From Norana najaformis (taxonomy: Eukaryota; Annelida; Clitellata; Crassiclitellata; Hormogastridae), in NCBI GenBank assembly GCA_964023275.1, contig OZ029914.1, forward strand, positions 41,767,924-41,831,923: a DNA stretch of 64,000 nucleotides. The letters run 5' to 3'. A program made the position numbers and the translations under genes. Under the pieces are notes generated by a model that worked only from the letters and a program-made list of their open reading frames with translations, had not been told where the DNA came from and searched no databases. Within the stretch, counting starts at the first letter, position 1; every line of letters begins with the position of its first letter. Below, in pieces: positions 21,184 through 29,474 of the stretch.

Positions 21184-22354
21184 TTTTATAGCCCATATAT
21201 TGAACGCGTTACCAGTGAACATTCGTAAAATTATTACCAAATTTGAAATTGTTTATGAGGCATATGCGACACATTTTAATAATGTGTTTGACTGCTAATT
21301 GAATCCAAAAAGCCAAAAATAGTATATTTACATAAATATACTATTTTTGCCTTTTTCTGAGATCCTCGTGCTACACTGTTTAGCTGAGTGGACTTACACA
21401 TAGTTTTTCTATTAGTTTCATTTAACGTACAGCTTATACACGGCTTATTTTAGTCTGCCTTTGCCTGTGGTTCATCTACATTATTTTCAACTGCCATCTC
21501 ACTTTATCTGTGTTAGTAGGCGACTCTAATCGGACGAGTCTCGTGTCCTATTTTGGTTTTGTATTCCTGCAAATTTTACACCCTCCAGGAATAGTATTCG
21601 TAATCGTAATCGTAATTCCAAGATTTCTACAGCGCCCAACGAAAGCCGCGCCGCGGGGACCAGCTTATTCACAGGCGCTCAGTCAAAACAAAATCGATAG
21701 GCAAAAGGGTTTGAAATGTTGCATTTTGGGATCATCATAAACATTGTTGATGATGACTGATGATCACAGGTCCTGAGTGATGTAATCTGAAATGCAGCTG
21801 TCGTTCTAAAACCATACAAAGTGAAATGTAGTTTCAAGCGCTTTGGAACATAGGCCAACGTATGGCCCTGTTCCACCATGATCATTAATTCATTCATTCG
21901 TATGTGTATATAATGTATGTATATATATGTATGAATGTATGTATGTAAATATGTATGTACGTATGTATGTATGCATGTATGTATATATGTATATATGAAT
22001 GTATGTGTGTATGTATGTATGTATGCGTATGTATGTATGTGTATGTATGATTGTGCACGTATGTACTACGTGTGTTTGTAAACGTGTTTATCAAAGCAAA
22101 TGTAGCACTGTTAAGAGAGCCTGTCGAAAAACCAGTGGACAGTGCACTTAATCTAGACAGGCTTTTCTAATCTTCAGAATGTTGGGACGGATGGAACAGT
22201 CTACATGGAAGTCAACAAAGCAAGACGAGGTCACGTGCCTCCTACAATTCGACAGCCTCTACCAACCCAGTCGTTGTTCAGCACATCAGTCTATGCACCG
22301 ATCGATCACACAGTGCGAGTCCTACCACCGCCACCTCCGACAAAACGCTACTAA
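7878..22354 (+). CDS. gene A: two-Ig-domain membrane receptor with ITSM/ITIM-like tail
   Basis: Proposed exons are 7878-7917, 8946-9287, 10288-10641, 11204-11347, 12546-12605, 15957-16025, 18135-18254, 19482-19618 and 22178-22354, totalling 1443 nt or 480 residues. All junctions are phase 1 except the last, which is phase 0 on both sides. The order is signal peptide, V-like Ig (KC..VWW..DAGTYIC), second Ig (WC...YSC), TM helix, then a long tail. Tail tyrosine sites are YEDP, YSLE, YEEV, TVYMEV (matches ITSM, TxYxxV/I) and SVYAPI (matches ITIM, S/I/V/LxYxxI/V/L), followed by PPPPP near the C-terminus. In vertebrates such motifs recruit SH2-domain proteins; applying that here is inference. The weakest step is the donor of exon 5 (GTCAAT). 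Without splicing there, the protein would stop at 12613 with a short tail. A transposon lies in intron 5 on the same strand. Confidence 0.8.
8946..9287 (+). CDS. gene A exon 2: V-like Ig domain
   Basis: The acceptor is CTTACAG|GTAGAGG and the donor CTTG|GTAAGT, phase 1 on both sides. Landmarks are VTFKCQ (B strand), VWWKY (C strand) and LSDAGTYICV (F strand). Three extra cysteines sit in KECDCDNC. Asn sequons are present. Confidence 0.85.
10288..10641 (+). CDS. gene A exon 3: second Ig domain
   Basis: The acceptor is TTTTTTTACAG and the donor TCAT|GTAAGC, phase 1 on both sides. The domain pairs MWCGVGF with IVYSCTTHF, with a core Trp in LMEWRN. Several N-x-S/T sequons are seen. Confidence 0.78.
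11204..11347 (+). CDS. gene A exon 4: transmembrane segment
   Basis: A short stalk leads to the hydrophobic span LHLILIIIVATVLMILIFCI and then the basic stop-transfer LLKRSNK. It starts after CTTGACAG and ends AAAG|GTTAGA, phase 1 on both sides. No charged residue lies inside the membrane span. Confidence 0.78.
12546..12605 (+). CDS. gene A exon 5: short tail exon
   Basis: The acceptor CTCAACAG is good; the donor GAAG|GTCAAT is weak. Both ends are phase 1. It encodes a Ser/Asn-rich linker (CFQTVSSAGPNVTNHANTE). If not spliced, a TAA follows at 12611-12613. Confidence 0.5.
12660..13530. other. intron 5 of gene A, left part
   Basis: Open reading frames of 77 and 167 codons occur here by chance or as old repeat sequence; neither resembles a known protein or has exon signals that fit gene A. 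A short AAGT tandem lies at 12666-12680. Confidence 0.4.
13833..13867 (+). promoter_or_regulatory. TATA box and CRE-like sites of the transposon ORF
   Basis: TGACGTAA (13833-13840) and the full palindrome TGACGTCA (13843-13850, a cAMP-response-element consensus) precede TATATAAA (13860-13867). The first ATG of the element ORF is about 115 bases downstream. The position suggests the element's own RNA polymerase II promoter; activity is inferred. Confidence 0.6.
13983..15660 (+). pseudogene. broken DDE-like transposon protein (widespread uncharacterised family)
   Basis: The frame opens with MPRKCVNTVDNFCYICGE and a Cys/His-rich N-terminus (CYIC, then PHICCATC) suggesting a zinc-binding domain. 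An in-frame TAG at 14169 interrupts it; the same frame then runs on to about 15500. Conserved blocks known from many uncharacterised animal proteins follow: ITQEELNDLVRDLDLSKNKA, QEWRLFVDSS, LLHNGNRLPSIPLAHAVHMK, CGDLKVVAILMGLQ, GYTKYMCFLCEWDSR and LPPLHIKLGLVKNFVKAM. Near 15500 the frame slips: the +1 frame carries VSDEHGERFHQDIATMEQRY and then meets TGA where Trp is expected. Asp in FVDSS, Asp in GDLK and Glu in DEHGE could be a DDE triad, which is inference. At least three lesions make it non-functional. Confidence 0.8.
15957..16025 (+). CDS. gene A exon 6: tail exon with YEDP
   Basis: It lies between TTTGTCTAG and GACG|GTAAGA, phase 1 on both sides, with an open 22-codon frame beginning IANIFYEDPNENATNG. 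It begins about 90 bp after the right end of the transposon in intron 5. Confidence 0.65.
16055..16145 (+). repeat. possible tRNA-like SINE fragment
   Basis: The stretch GGCTGGCCTGGTTAGTTACA followed by TGCCGGTTTGTCTCCCGG resembles a degenerate tRNA-derived head. It lies in intron 6 of gene A. Its ends are approximate. Confidence 0.35.
17888..17975 (+). repeat. TTCTAATATTA/TTCTAATTTTA tandem repeat
   Basis: About eight imperfect copies of an 11-base AT-rich unit lie in intron 6 of gene A. Confidence 0.85.
18135..18254 (+). CDS. gene A exon 7: tail exon with YSLE
   Basis: The acceptor is AAACTTGCAG and the donor CACG|GTAAAA, phase 1 on both sides, with 39 open codons. It begins HVYSLEPAQKS and is otherwise basic and hydrophilic. 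Confidence 0.68.
18673..18800 (+). repeat. (CATA)n microsatellite
   Basis: Imperfect ACAT/ATAC tetranucleotide run in intron 7 of gene A. All long ORFs read through it are artefacts of the repeat. Confidence 0.9.
19030..19092 (+). repeat. (CATA)n microsatellite
   Basis: Second short imperfect block of the same tetranucleotide in intron 7 of gene A. Confidence 0.85.
19482..19618 (+). CDS. gene A exon 8: tail exon with YEEV
   Basis: The acceptor is GATGTTGTAG and the donor GTT|GTAAGT is perfect. It enters at phase 1 and leaves at phase 0. It contains GLYEEVDVDLL and an acidic/basic mixed C-terminal half. Confidence 0.7.
19661..20065 (+). repeat. (CATA)n block with a 17-bp minisatellite
   Basis: Starting 40 bases after exon 8 of gene A, a CATA run contains at about 19868-19975 roughly six copies of the 17-base unit AGACAAATAGCAAACAC, nearly identical, then returns to CATA. 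Phrases shared with the block at 18673 (TACAGTACATAATTTCTCAG) show that the two blocks are duplicates. Confidence 0.88.
20516..20668 (+). repeat. LINE 3'-end copy with GATTAC tail (left arm)
   Basis: It contains GCCTATCGATTTTGTTTTGA, a GC-rich hairpin (CCCCGCGGCGCGGC) and ends in repeated ATTACG units. It is inverted relative to 21594-21746 and close in sequence. GATTAC-type tails also end the LINE at 25672. It lies in intron 8 of gene A. Confidence 0.7.
21113..21181 (+). repeat. (AAT)n microsatellite
   Basis: About 23 uninterrupted AAT units between the two inverted LINE tails. Confidence 0.95.
21594..21746 (-). repeat. LINE 3'-end copy (right arm, inverted)
   Basis: Reverse complement of the 20516-20668 copy over about 150 bases, with TCGTAATCGTAATCGTAATT at its outer end. 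A spacer of roughly 930 bases separates the arms. Confidence 0.7.
21899..22085 (+). repeat. (TATG)n microsatellite
   Basis: Imperfect TATG/GTAT run about 90 bases upstream of the last exon of gene A. Confidence 0.9.
22178..22354 (+). CDS. gene A exon 9: terminal tail exon, ITSM and ITIM
   Basis: It starts after TAATCTTCAG in phase 0, matching exon 8, and ends in TAA. It encodes GTVYMEV (ITSM-like), TSVYAPI (ITIM-like, about 30 residues later), then VLPPPPPTKRY at the C-terminus, a possible SH3 or WW ligand. Confidence 0.75.
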   Translation, partial: NVGTDGTVYMEVNKARRGHVPPTIRQPLPTQSLFSTSVYAPIDHTVRVLPPPPPTKRY

Positions 22355-22513
22355 TACACTTATCAGTCGTTGTCCAGTATACTTCTGCAAGTATACATAG
22401 TTTTGCTTGTATGTTTACATGTAAAACTATACTGGACACTTGTGACTGATAAGTTATTTATATTGGGTCATATTATATCATGATATATGTACAATAGTCG
22501 GAGAATACCCGAG

Positions 22514-22519
22514 AATAAA
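22514..22519 (+). other. candidate polyadenylation signal for gene A
   Basis: AATAAA lies about 160 bases after the stop codon of exon 9. A second AATAAA occurs near 22600. Confidence 0.45.
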
Positions 22520-22922
22520 TATTTAGTGTTATTTATAAGCATAATCGGATGTAGGTATATTCTGAAACGTGATACTGAAACTGTACTCAAGTTAGAGCAA
22601 ATAAAAAAAGCAAGTGATAAACCTGGCTAAAGTTAATCGTGGCCATCATTTGAATAGTAGGTATTGGCTTATACTGTACTATATCAATAGTCTATATTAT
22701 TAAAATAATGAACTCATAATAATTAGCAAACTGTTATAATGAAAACTAGGATAGACCTATGCTCGACCTACAGAGCTGAAATGTTAACTTTGTTTTCTGT
22801 AAGTCTTTAAAACACAGTGAGAGTGTTACGAGTCTGTAGTTAAGTGGCATTAGTGTATTAATTTTATTACATGCTCCGATTCACTCTTTTGTTTTTTATT
22901 AATAGCACATTGATTGCTAGCA

Positions 22923-23057
22923 AACATCGTTAATAATGAAATATCTGAAAACAATATGTTATACATTAATATTGTTAATATTGCAATATCTGATAACAGT
23001 ATGTTAAACTATAATATTGTTAATATTGCAATATCTGTTAACAATATGTTAAACCAT
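22923..23057 (+). repeat. three tandem 45-bp units
   Basis: Units start at 22923, 22968 and 23013, each close to AATATTGTTAATATTGCAAT followed by ATCTG-AACA-TATGTTAAAC. The length is a multiple of three, so a frame stays open through it, but no gene context supports coding. Confidence 0.8.
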
Positions 23058-23900
23058 CTGACAAGAAATGTCATTTATCAACTGCTGATAATATGGTAAA
23101 CTAGGCCACAGATTATCAGCATCACAAATAGTACCTGCTGGGTTAAAAGCTCGCTGTTGAAATGACAGAGGTTGATAGATACGATCTGCTGTGCCCCACA
23201 CGCTGAAGTAAGGAGGCCGTAGTATCTATGTCGCTGACGTTTCACTTTAGGGTCTTTATTCTGCACGAACTGTTCATGAGCTTAATTTTCTTTGGAAGCC
23301 CGGCTAGGAGTTATTGCTTCATTATAATCAATGTTCTTCAGCGTTCCTACTCAGCCAGTCTATTCGTGCTTCGTACTAAGATTTTGGTCATGTCACGTTC
23401 GACGTTGGCTTTTGTTATTGTTATCAAAAGTAATCCCACAACTGAACCATTTGAAAAACATAGTCCTTGCATGATATTCAGATTAAAGGATATGATAATA
23501 ATATCAACACTTGCTTCGTTTCAAAATTAGTGAACATAGAGTTTTGAGTGTAGTTGCTGTGACTGGTACAACCAGAACACGGCAGTAGCGGAGTAACAGA
23601 GTTTTGACCTCACTTACAAACACTTTATAGAACCTTTTCGGATAGACGCGGCATCTAGCGAATGTAGTTAGGATAAAGTTTAGTTTGGACAAGTTTATTA
23701 TTTTGATAAAATAAATATTTTGATAGTTTTTGAGCCGTTTGAAACCTATCATGAATAACTGTACTACACTTCTGAATAAGGTGCCAGTAAAGTCAGCACA
23801 GATTAGAAGTAGAAGACTATTTAATACAGGAGAATAGTTGGATGCACAAGAACCTCGTCGACCAACGAACGATATTCGAATAAATCATTGTTATCAGCGG

Positions 23901-23985
23901 TAGTGCGAATTAGTCTAGTTGATAGTGTGCTGGACTCTCAATCGGAAGGTTAGGGGTTCAAATCCCACCAGAACTGAAATTTGCT
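23901..23985 (+). repeat. tRNA-derived SINE head
   Basis: It has the order of a tRNA gene: TTAGTCTAGTTGATAGTG (box-A-like), then GGTTCAAATCC (box B) at about 23955. Poor stem pairing and a non-tRNA body downstream argue for a SINE rather than a working tRNA. Confidence 0.55.
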
Positions 23986-24324
23986 TCGAGACTGGCTAAA
24001 ATTGCGTCCCAACTCAGTTGTAATGAAACGCTTACCGTACATTGTCGGTGGAAAGATCAGGTGGCGCAGGAGAGGGTTGGCCACACACTCTCATAAGCAA
24101 AATGAAGTTGCTAGCACTTCATAGCCATAGCTACCTCAGGGTTAGCTTAGGAGACTGTTCTTATTTTCTCAGTATTGTAATCAGAGGCATAGCTGTTTAA
24201 GCTTAGCTACAGAAATTTCTCCAATATGAATACGCCATCACGACCTTTTTAGAATATGCTCATGTAACAGCTAACCTCTCAGTTGAAGGTTAATCCGCTA
24301 CTTATATAAAGACTTACTGGTTCG

Positions 24325-24430
24325 CTGTATGTATGTATGCATGCATGTAAGCATGTGTGTATGTATGTATATATGTATGCATGTATTCATGTAATCATGT
24401 ATGTAGGCCTATGCCTGTTTGTATGTATGA
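24325..24430 (+). repeat. (GTAT)n microsatellite
   Basis: Imperfect GTAT/CATG run in intergenic DNA before gene B. Confidence 0.8.
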
Positions 24431-25426
24431 CATAATGTCATAACAAATATTTATTCCACTTGTAAAGATATTACAGCAGCATTCATAAGCTCACAGGAAT
24501 ATTGCAGCAGGAGTCAGGTTAAAAGCTACAAGCTTATACAAGACTTGGACCTTCTTTCTAATTAGACACTAAGATGACGGCGCTATAAATGTCTAGATAA
24601 GACTACTCAACATCTACGAATGTAAACATTTGCCTTCGAAGTACCTCACAAAAGCGCTTCTCGTGTTAGCCTAAATGGTGTCAAAGTAATTCGAACAACA
24701 AAGTTATCGCTAAGCGAACAGCGCCAACCAAGCGTCCCTATCGCTTGAAAACTTTAGCTGTGCGAAGGTATCGCTGAATCAGTAGGGCCCAGGTGTTGGG
24801 TTTACAGAGGCTCAGATAACACAAATTTGCGATGAACCACGATGAGTAATTAAAATAGTAACTGTAAAATCAGATCTAAAGCCTAAAGATCAGCGCCTAA
24901 AGATCAGCGCCTAAAGAAAGCTAAATCGCAGGTACCAGCTTATTCACAGGAGCTCAGTCAAAACAAAATTGATAGGCAAGAATGGTTCGGTTCCAGGTCA
25001 AGATCCAAGAGCCAGGCAGGCAGGCAGTCAGACGACTATGGTGAATGGTGTTTGGAGTGAATCTGCAGGATAAAATAAGGGGAAGAAGAGTATCATACAA
25101 GGAACTTGTGATGAGACGGATGTTCGTGGCATATAATTAGATCGTTTATAAACAGCTGGCAAATTTGTGATTCACAAACACACTGGCGTTCGACTGTGAG
25201 ACTGCTGACTGTTGTCGGCTGATAAATTTGGATCTGCATAATTTGATAATAGGTTCCCGCCGAGGCCTATTTCAACTCAATTACGGCCTTTGGTTAGTTT
25301 TCGTTCATGTTGAACAATATTAACATTAAACGAACGTTAAGCGCAAGAAGCCCGCTATTTTGGTAACAAATAACACAGTACTACAGAATTCTCAGAGCGG
25401 CTTAACTTTTTCGTTCGAGCACAGAA

Positions 25427-25496
25427 ATGGACACACAGGTCTATGCGTTTCTGTATGCCATTTTTCTAGTTTTAATTTTTCAGCCTGTCGCAAAAG
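25427..25496 (+). CDS. gene B exon 1: signal peptide
   Basis: ATG starts MDTQVYAFLYAIFLVLIFQP, then VAK and the donor AAAG|GTTAGT at phase 1. Its sequence differs from the first exons of C to F. The link to the TM exon 2.8 kb away rests on phase and order only. Confidence 0.6.
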
Positions 25497-28400
25497 GTTA
25501 GTCTGTGCAGAAGTTCTGACTTTCATATTAATTAATGATCAGATTTATATCGAAATTTTAATACAGTGTAATTACAAAATTAAGAATGAACGCATAACTA
25601 AAATATCTTATGTTGGCTTTAATAGCCTTGGGTCAGAATTTCCGCATAACCTTCTCATACATGGGCTGTTCGTAATCGTAATCGTAATCAAAAACTTATA
25701 AAGCGCCACTTCAAGATAAAACTCATCAGAGGCGCTCCCGGCCCAATTTCCCATGATTAATGGGGAATAACACGGTCTTCAAACGCTTGCGGAAAAGAGA
25801 GGGAGGAAGAGAGAGGAATTCCCGCCTAAGGTCACCAGGCAGGTTGTTCCATGAGGCAGGGCCAACAACGGCGAAGCTGCGACGCTGTGCAGTAGTAGTG
25901 CGAGCCATAGGAACTACCAGGTCTCCCTCGACTGCCGATCGCAGCAGTCGGCGGCCAGGGACAGAAGAAACAGGGACACAGAACTCCCTTAGATAAATTT
26001 GCACTGCCAACAAGGCAGCTGCGCACAAGGGCCAGAATTTTAAACTGGATGCGTTCTCGGATTGGAAGCCAGTGGAGTTTTCCCAGCATGAATAAGGAGA
26101 TATGGCCAAACTTTGGAATGCCGCCAATCAAGCGAGCTGCAGCATTTAGGACAGACTGAAGTTGGGAGAGGGAGGAGGATCCAAGACCGGCAAAAACCAT
26201 GTTTCCAAGGTCAATTCTGGAGCAGATAAATGCGTGGACTAGAGTGATGGAGGCCTGGGTTGAAAGGGAGCGTCGAGTAGTGCGTATTTGGCGAAGGTGG
26301 TAAAAACAGGTACGGCAGACATTATTTATGCGCTCCCGCAACGTGAGCTCCCGATCCAGGGTCACTCCCAGGTTACGCACCGAGGAATGAAAAGAGACAT
26401 GAGGAAAGAGCATTGATAAATTTGCCATGTCAGTCTTTGAGAGTTGGATGGGGCCACCGAGACAGATGAACTGGGTTTTGCTGGGGTTCATGCGAAGGTG
26501 GTTGGATTTTAGCCAGGCCTGGAGTGCCGACGATGCATGGAGCAACCTGAGGGTCATAGAAACAGCCTCCGCCGCCGTGCCACGAGTATAAGCCTGTTTG
26601 TCGTCGGCATATTGATGGGATATTACCCCTAATGAAGACAGAATGGAGCCCAGGTCAGCAGTGTAAAGAATAAAAAGGAGCGGAGCGAGGACCGAACCCT
26701 GTGGGAGACCGATGGTTACAGGTGACCAGACGGTGCGTGTTTCTCCAAAGACGATAGATTGGGAGCGATCAGAGAGAAAGGAGGAGAGCCACGAAAGAAA
26801 CGGGCCAGAAATGCCGAATGACCTCTCCAGACGCTCCAGTAGGATACCATGGTCGACTGTGTCGAAAGCGGTGCTAATGTCAAAGAGGGCAAGGAGTGTC
26901 ACTTGTCCCCGATCAAAAGCCCCGTATGCGTCGGATAAAATGCGGGTGATGACTGATTCAGTAGAATGAAATCTTCTGAAGCCAGACTGTTGGCTTGGTT
27001 GTAATGAGTTGGCCTCGAGATATTGCATTAGCTGTATGGACACATGTTTTTCAACCAGTTTAGATAGGAAGGATAGGTTAGATATGGGTCGGTAGTTGGA
27101 TGGGTCGTTGGTATCCAACCCAGGACGTTTGAGGGAGGGGAAGACAATAGCCCTTTTCTGGGAAGGGGAGGGAGCCCTCACCCAGAGCCCGATTAAATAA
27201 TAAATGGAGAAAAGGTAATAAGACATTGATGACGTTCATGATAGAGATTAGTTATGTTCATGTTTATGCTTGTCAAAGCATTCATCATCTTCTATCAACA
27301 AGACGAGTCGCAGCCTAGGATTTGTGTTCCTTTCGAAGAATCGATTTCTTCTACTTCTGAAATTTTTATGACATTGTGTGTTATCCACCCTCTGTTCATA
27401 AGCCTCTGTCTTTGATGTTGTTTTGCGCTGGTTCACAATCTCATTCACAATCTCATCTCATTCGTCCAATTCATCACATACTACAATATTGTGATTAAAT
27501 GACTTAATGAATGAACTTCGATTTTCAAATGAGCGGTTGCCTTATGATTTCACTTTTAAAATATATCTAAATCTAATTTATACTGCTTCAGTCAAATAAC
27601 TTCTATAACAACAGTATCTAAGGATACAGCTACGATTACGATTTAGAAGAGGCATCAACTGATAATGAAAATGAGGTTAGACCTATTTATACTCACGTGA
27701 TCAAGAATTTTTAATAGGTCTACATTGTGTGGTTTCCTATAGGAGTCAAGAAAGCGAAAATGTGTAAGTGGGAGACATTCCGTGCCAACTGCAACGACAC
27801 GCATGTTACAATCATCAGTTCTGCTCGTTATTGAATGGAATTGAATTTGTTTAATGAATCACCAACAATCTACACAGTTACAAGTTTCACCGAAAATATT
27901 ACAAGTGCTGGCGTCAAAGGGCAGCATTCAAAGAGGCAGATGCGCTCAGATGTGGTTTCTGCGTTTTTATCCATATATTGATTGCAATATTTGTTGGCCT
28001 GCATCATATATGAGCTTATTTATTTATTTATTTCTATTAATAAACAGAACTGCAGGCAAAAGTAAAAATTGACTACTGATTTCTTGCCCCAGCAGCAAGG
28101 TTTAGTTATTTCATTCGCTCACTCGTTTATCCGTTCCTTTGGTTGTTTATTTATTTATTTATTCTTCATTCATAGTAGTTAGAACTGTAAGTGTTTTCAA
28201 TCCAGCCGTGACTGGGCAAAAGCGCTTCTGAATAGATTTCTTGAACATGTTTTCCTTGATCGAGCATCTTGTTTTGCGCTCAGCAAAATTGCCGGCCACT
28301 GTCATGTATTCATAAAGGAATGTCCACATCCGTTTTGTTACTCTGACCAGTTACTGGATATCTAGAAGGGAAAGAAACAGTGATTTCATATGCCGCTGAA

Positions 28401-29474
28401 TCAGCATCTACTTTGCAATCTGACGATGCCATTTCAACATCTACCTTGCCATCTGAGGATGCCAAATCGATGTACAGCACGACGAATGTCATCATTTTGG
28501 TAGTTTCATCTGGGGTGACAGGCTTAGTCACAGGAGTCTGCATTACAGGGATAATACTGACCGGTAAATGCAAATTTTAATCTAATATAACCTGATGTGA
28601 TCTAATGACTTCTTTAGCGCCGTTATCATAGTGCACAAGGCATCCGCCGATGGTTGTTTCGTTTGAGATCACAGTCAAGAATCATGACCTATTAGAAAAC
28701 TTGGTCGAAATCCGATAGGCAGAGAAAGTGTAAAAATTCGAAAGAAATGAATGAATTAACCTTATCAGTTGGATTCCATGAGTTACCTATCTGGGTAACT
28801 GAAATTAGCTTATTATTCCGTTGAATACTTGAATAACAAGCAGTTCTTGTTTTGATAGGTCATGCATCTACTAATACAAATATAGTAGATAGTATTTCCC
28901 AAATTTTATCTTTAAGTCAAATCTTAACTTGTGAACCCGATGATCATACTGTGAAATTCTTAACGCATAGACTCAGGTTTAAATAGTTACTACTCTTGTA
29001 TTGTTTTGATAAAAAAAACTGTTGCTTTAATTTTTCGAAGGCCTAGCACTCATTCTTATTTTTTCCACTTATTTTCATGCGCAATTTTGTATCACGTTAT
29101 AGTAGTCAATTCCAACCGTCCCATTCTCTTAATGTTTTGCTTCCTAAATGTCAATTGCAGTAAAATTCCGAAATATGATGAAGGCTAGGTCTCAAAAGGA
29201 GCAGATAAAGCTGCATGATGGCCAAACTGGAACACTGGAGAACGAAGCCTCAACAGAAGCCTCGGTAGGTCACAGTCAAGCAAACGACGGCAACTATTCA
29301 GACCTCAATACGTTGCATCTTGGTCAGACAGACGTCTGCACAGCCATAGTTCCTGAAGAACAAGCCACTATTCAAGCCATCAACAAACCTCCAGCATCGC
29401 AAATGCCATATTACTATTACGGTGTAGTACCAAACGAACAAATCCCCAGAGTACTACTGGCTACTTGGGTATAA
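25427..29474 (+). CDS. gene B: receptor-like gene with no Ig exon found
   Basis: Exons are 25427-25496 (signal peptide), 28351-28563 (stalk and TM) and 29161-29474 (tail), all joined at phase 1 and totalling 597 nt or 198 residues. The TM and tail exons closely resemble those of gene C, which has a V-like exon between the first two. In B no V-like exon was found in the 2.85-kb intron, much of which is an antisense LINE. The tail keeps YSDL of the paired motif, but the second Tyr is Cys (VCTAI). It ends MPYYYYGVV..LLATWV. B may be a pseudogene, an Ig-less membrane protein, or a donor of exons to read-through transcripts. Confidence 0.55.
25672..27226 (-). mobile_element. LINE retrotransposon, 5'-truncated, CR1/L2-like
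   Basis: It runs on the minus strand from about 27226 to a 3' tail of repeated GATTAC units (plus strand TCGTAATCGTAATCGTAATC at 25672-25691). It holds the reverse transcriptase described separately. It lies antisense in intron 1 of gene B, where other family members have their Ig exon. The upstream endonuclease part is missing. Confidence 0.85.
25726..27226 (-). pseudogene. LINE reverse transcriptase, frameshifted
   Basis: The main frame (27226 down to about 26000) has RT blocks in order: NYRPISNLSFLSKLVEK, HSTESVITRI, ALFDISTAFDTVDH (first catalytic Asp), GLPQGSVLAPLLFILYTADL, the YADD active site (HQYADDKQAY) and LRMNPSKTQFICLG. Near 26000 the frame slips by one. The C-terminal region (LREFCVPVSS..RRLLRSA..RSFAVVGPASWNNLPGDLR..FRKRLKTVLF) continues in the other frame to 25726. 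The blocks match the CR1/L2 side of non-LTR elements. One frameshift and 5' truncation make it dead. Confidence 0.88.
28351..28563 (+). CDS. gene B exon: stalk and transmembrane segment
   Basis: The acceptor is CTCTGACCAG and the donor ACCG|GTAAAT, phase 1 on both sides. A Ser/Thr/Asp-rich stalk with two similar short repeats (STLQSDDAIS and STLPSEDAKS) precedes the span VIILVVSSGVTGLVTGVCIT. Confidence 0.75.
29161..29474 (+). CDS. gene B tail exon with one YxxL
   Basis: Acceptor TCAATTGCAG, phase 1 entry, TAA stop. It begins VKFRNMMKARSQKEQIKLH, contains DGNYSDLNTLHL and ends with a Tyr cluster and LLATWV. It aligns along its length with the tail of gene C. Confidence 0.78.

Larger units (their letters stand above)
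22600..25420. other. intergenic between genes A and B
   Basis: Apart from the 45-bp tandem, the SINE, the microsatellite and a LINE-tail scrap at about 24940-24985, no coding exon was found. ORFs of 82-100 codons around 23230-23750 lack recognisable domains. Confidence 0.4.

Noticed and set aside
22179-22400. 73-codon ORF beginning MLGRMEQST
   Set aside because: Out-of-frame reading of gene A exon 9; the frame set by exon 8 phase 0 gives the tyrosine and proline motifs.
27743-27830. Possible short exon of gene B after TTTCCTATAG
   Set aside because: Open for about 30 codons with a sequon, then TGA; no Ig landmarks and no homologue in the other units.
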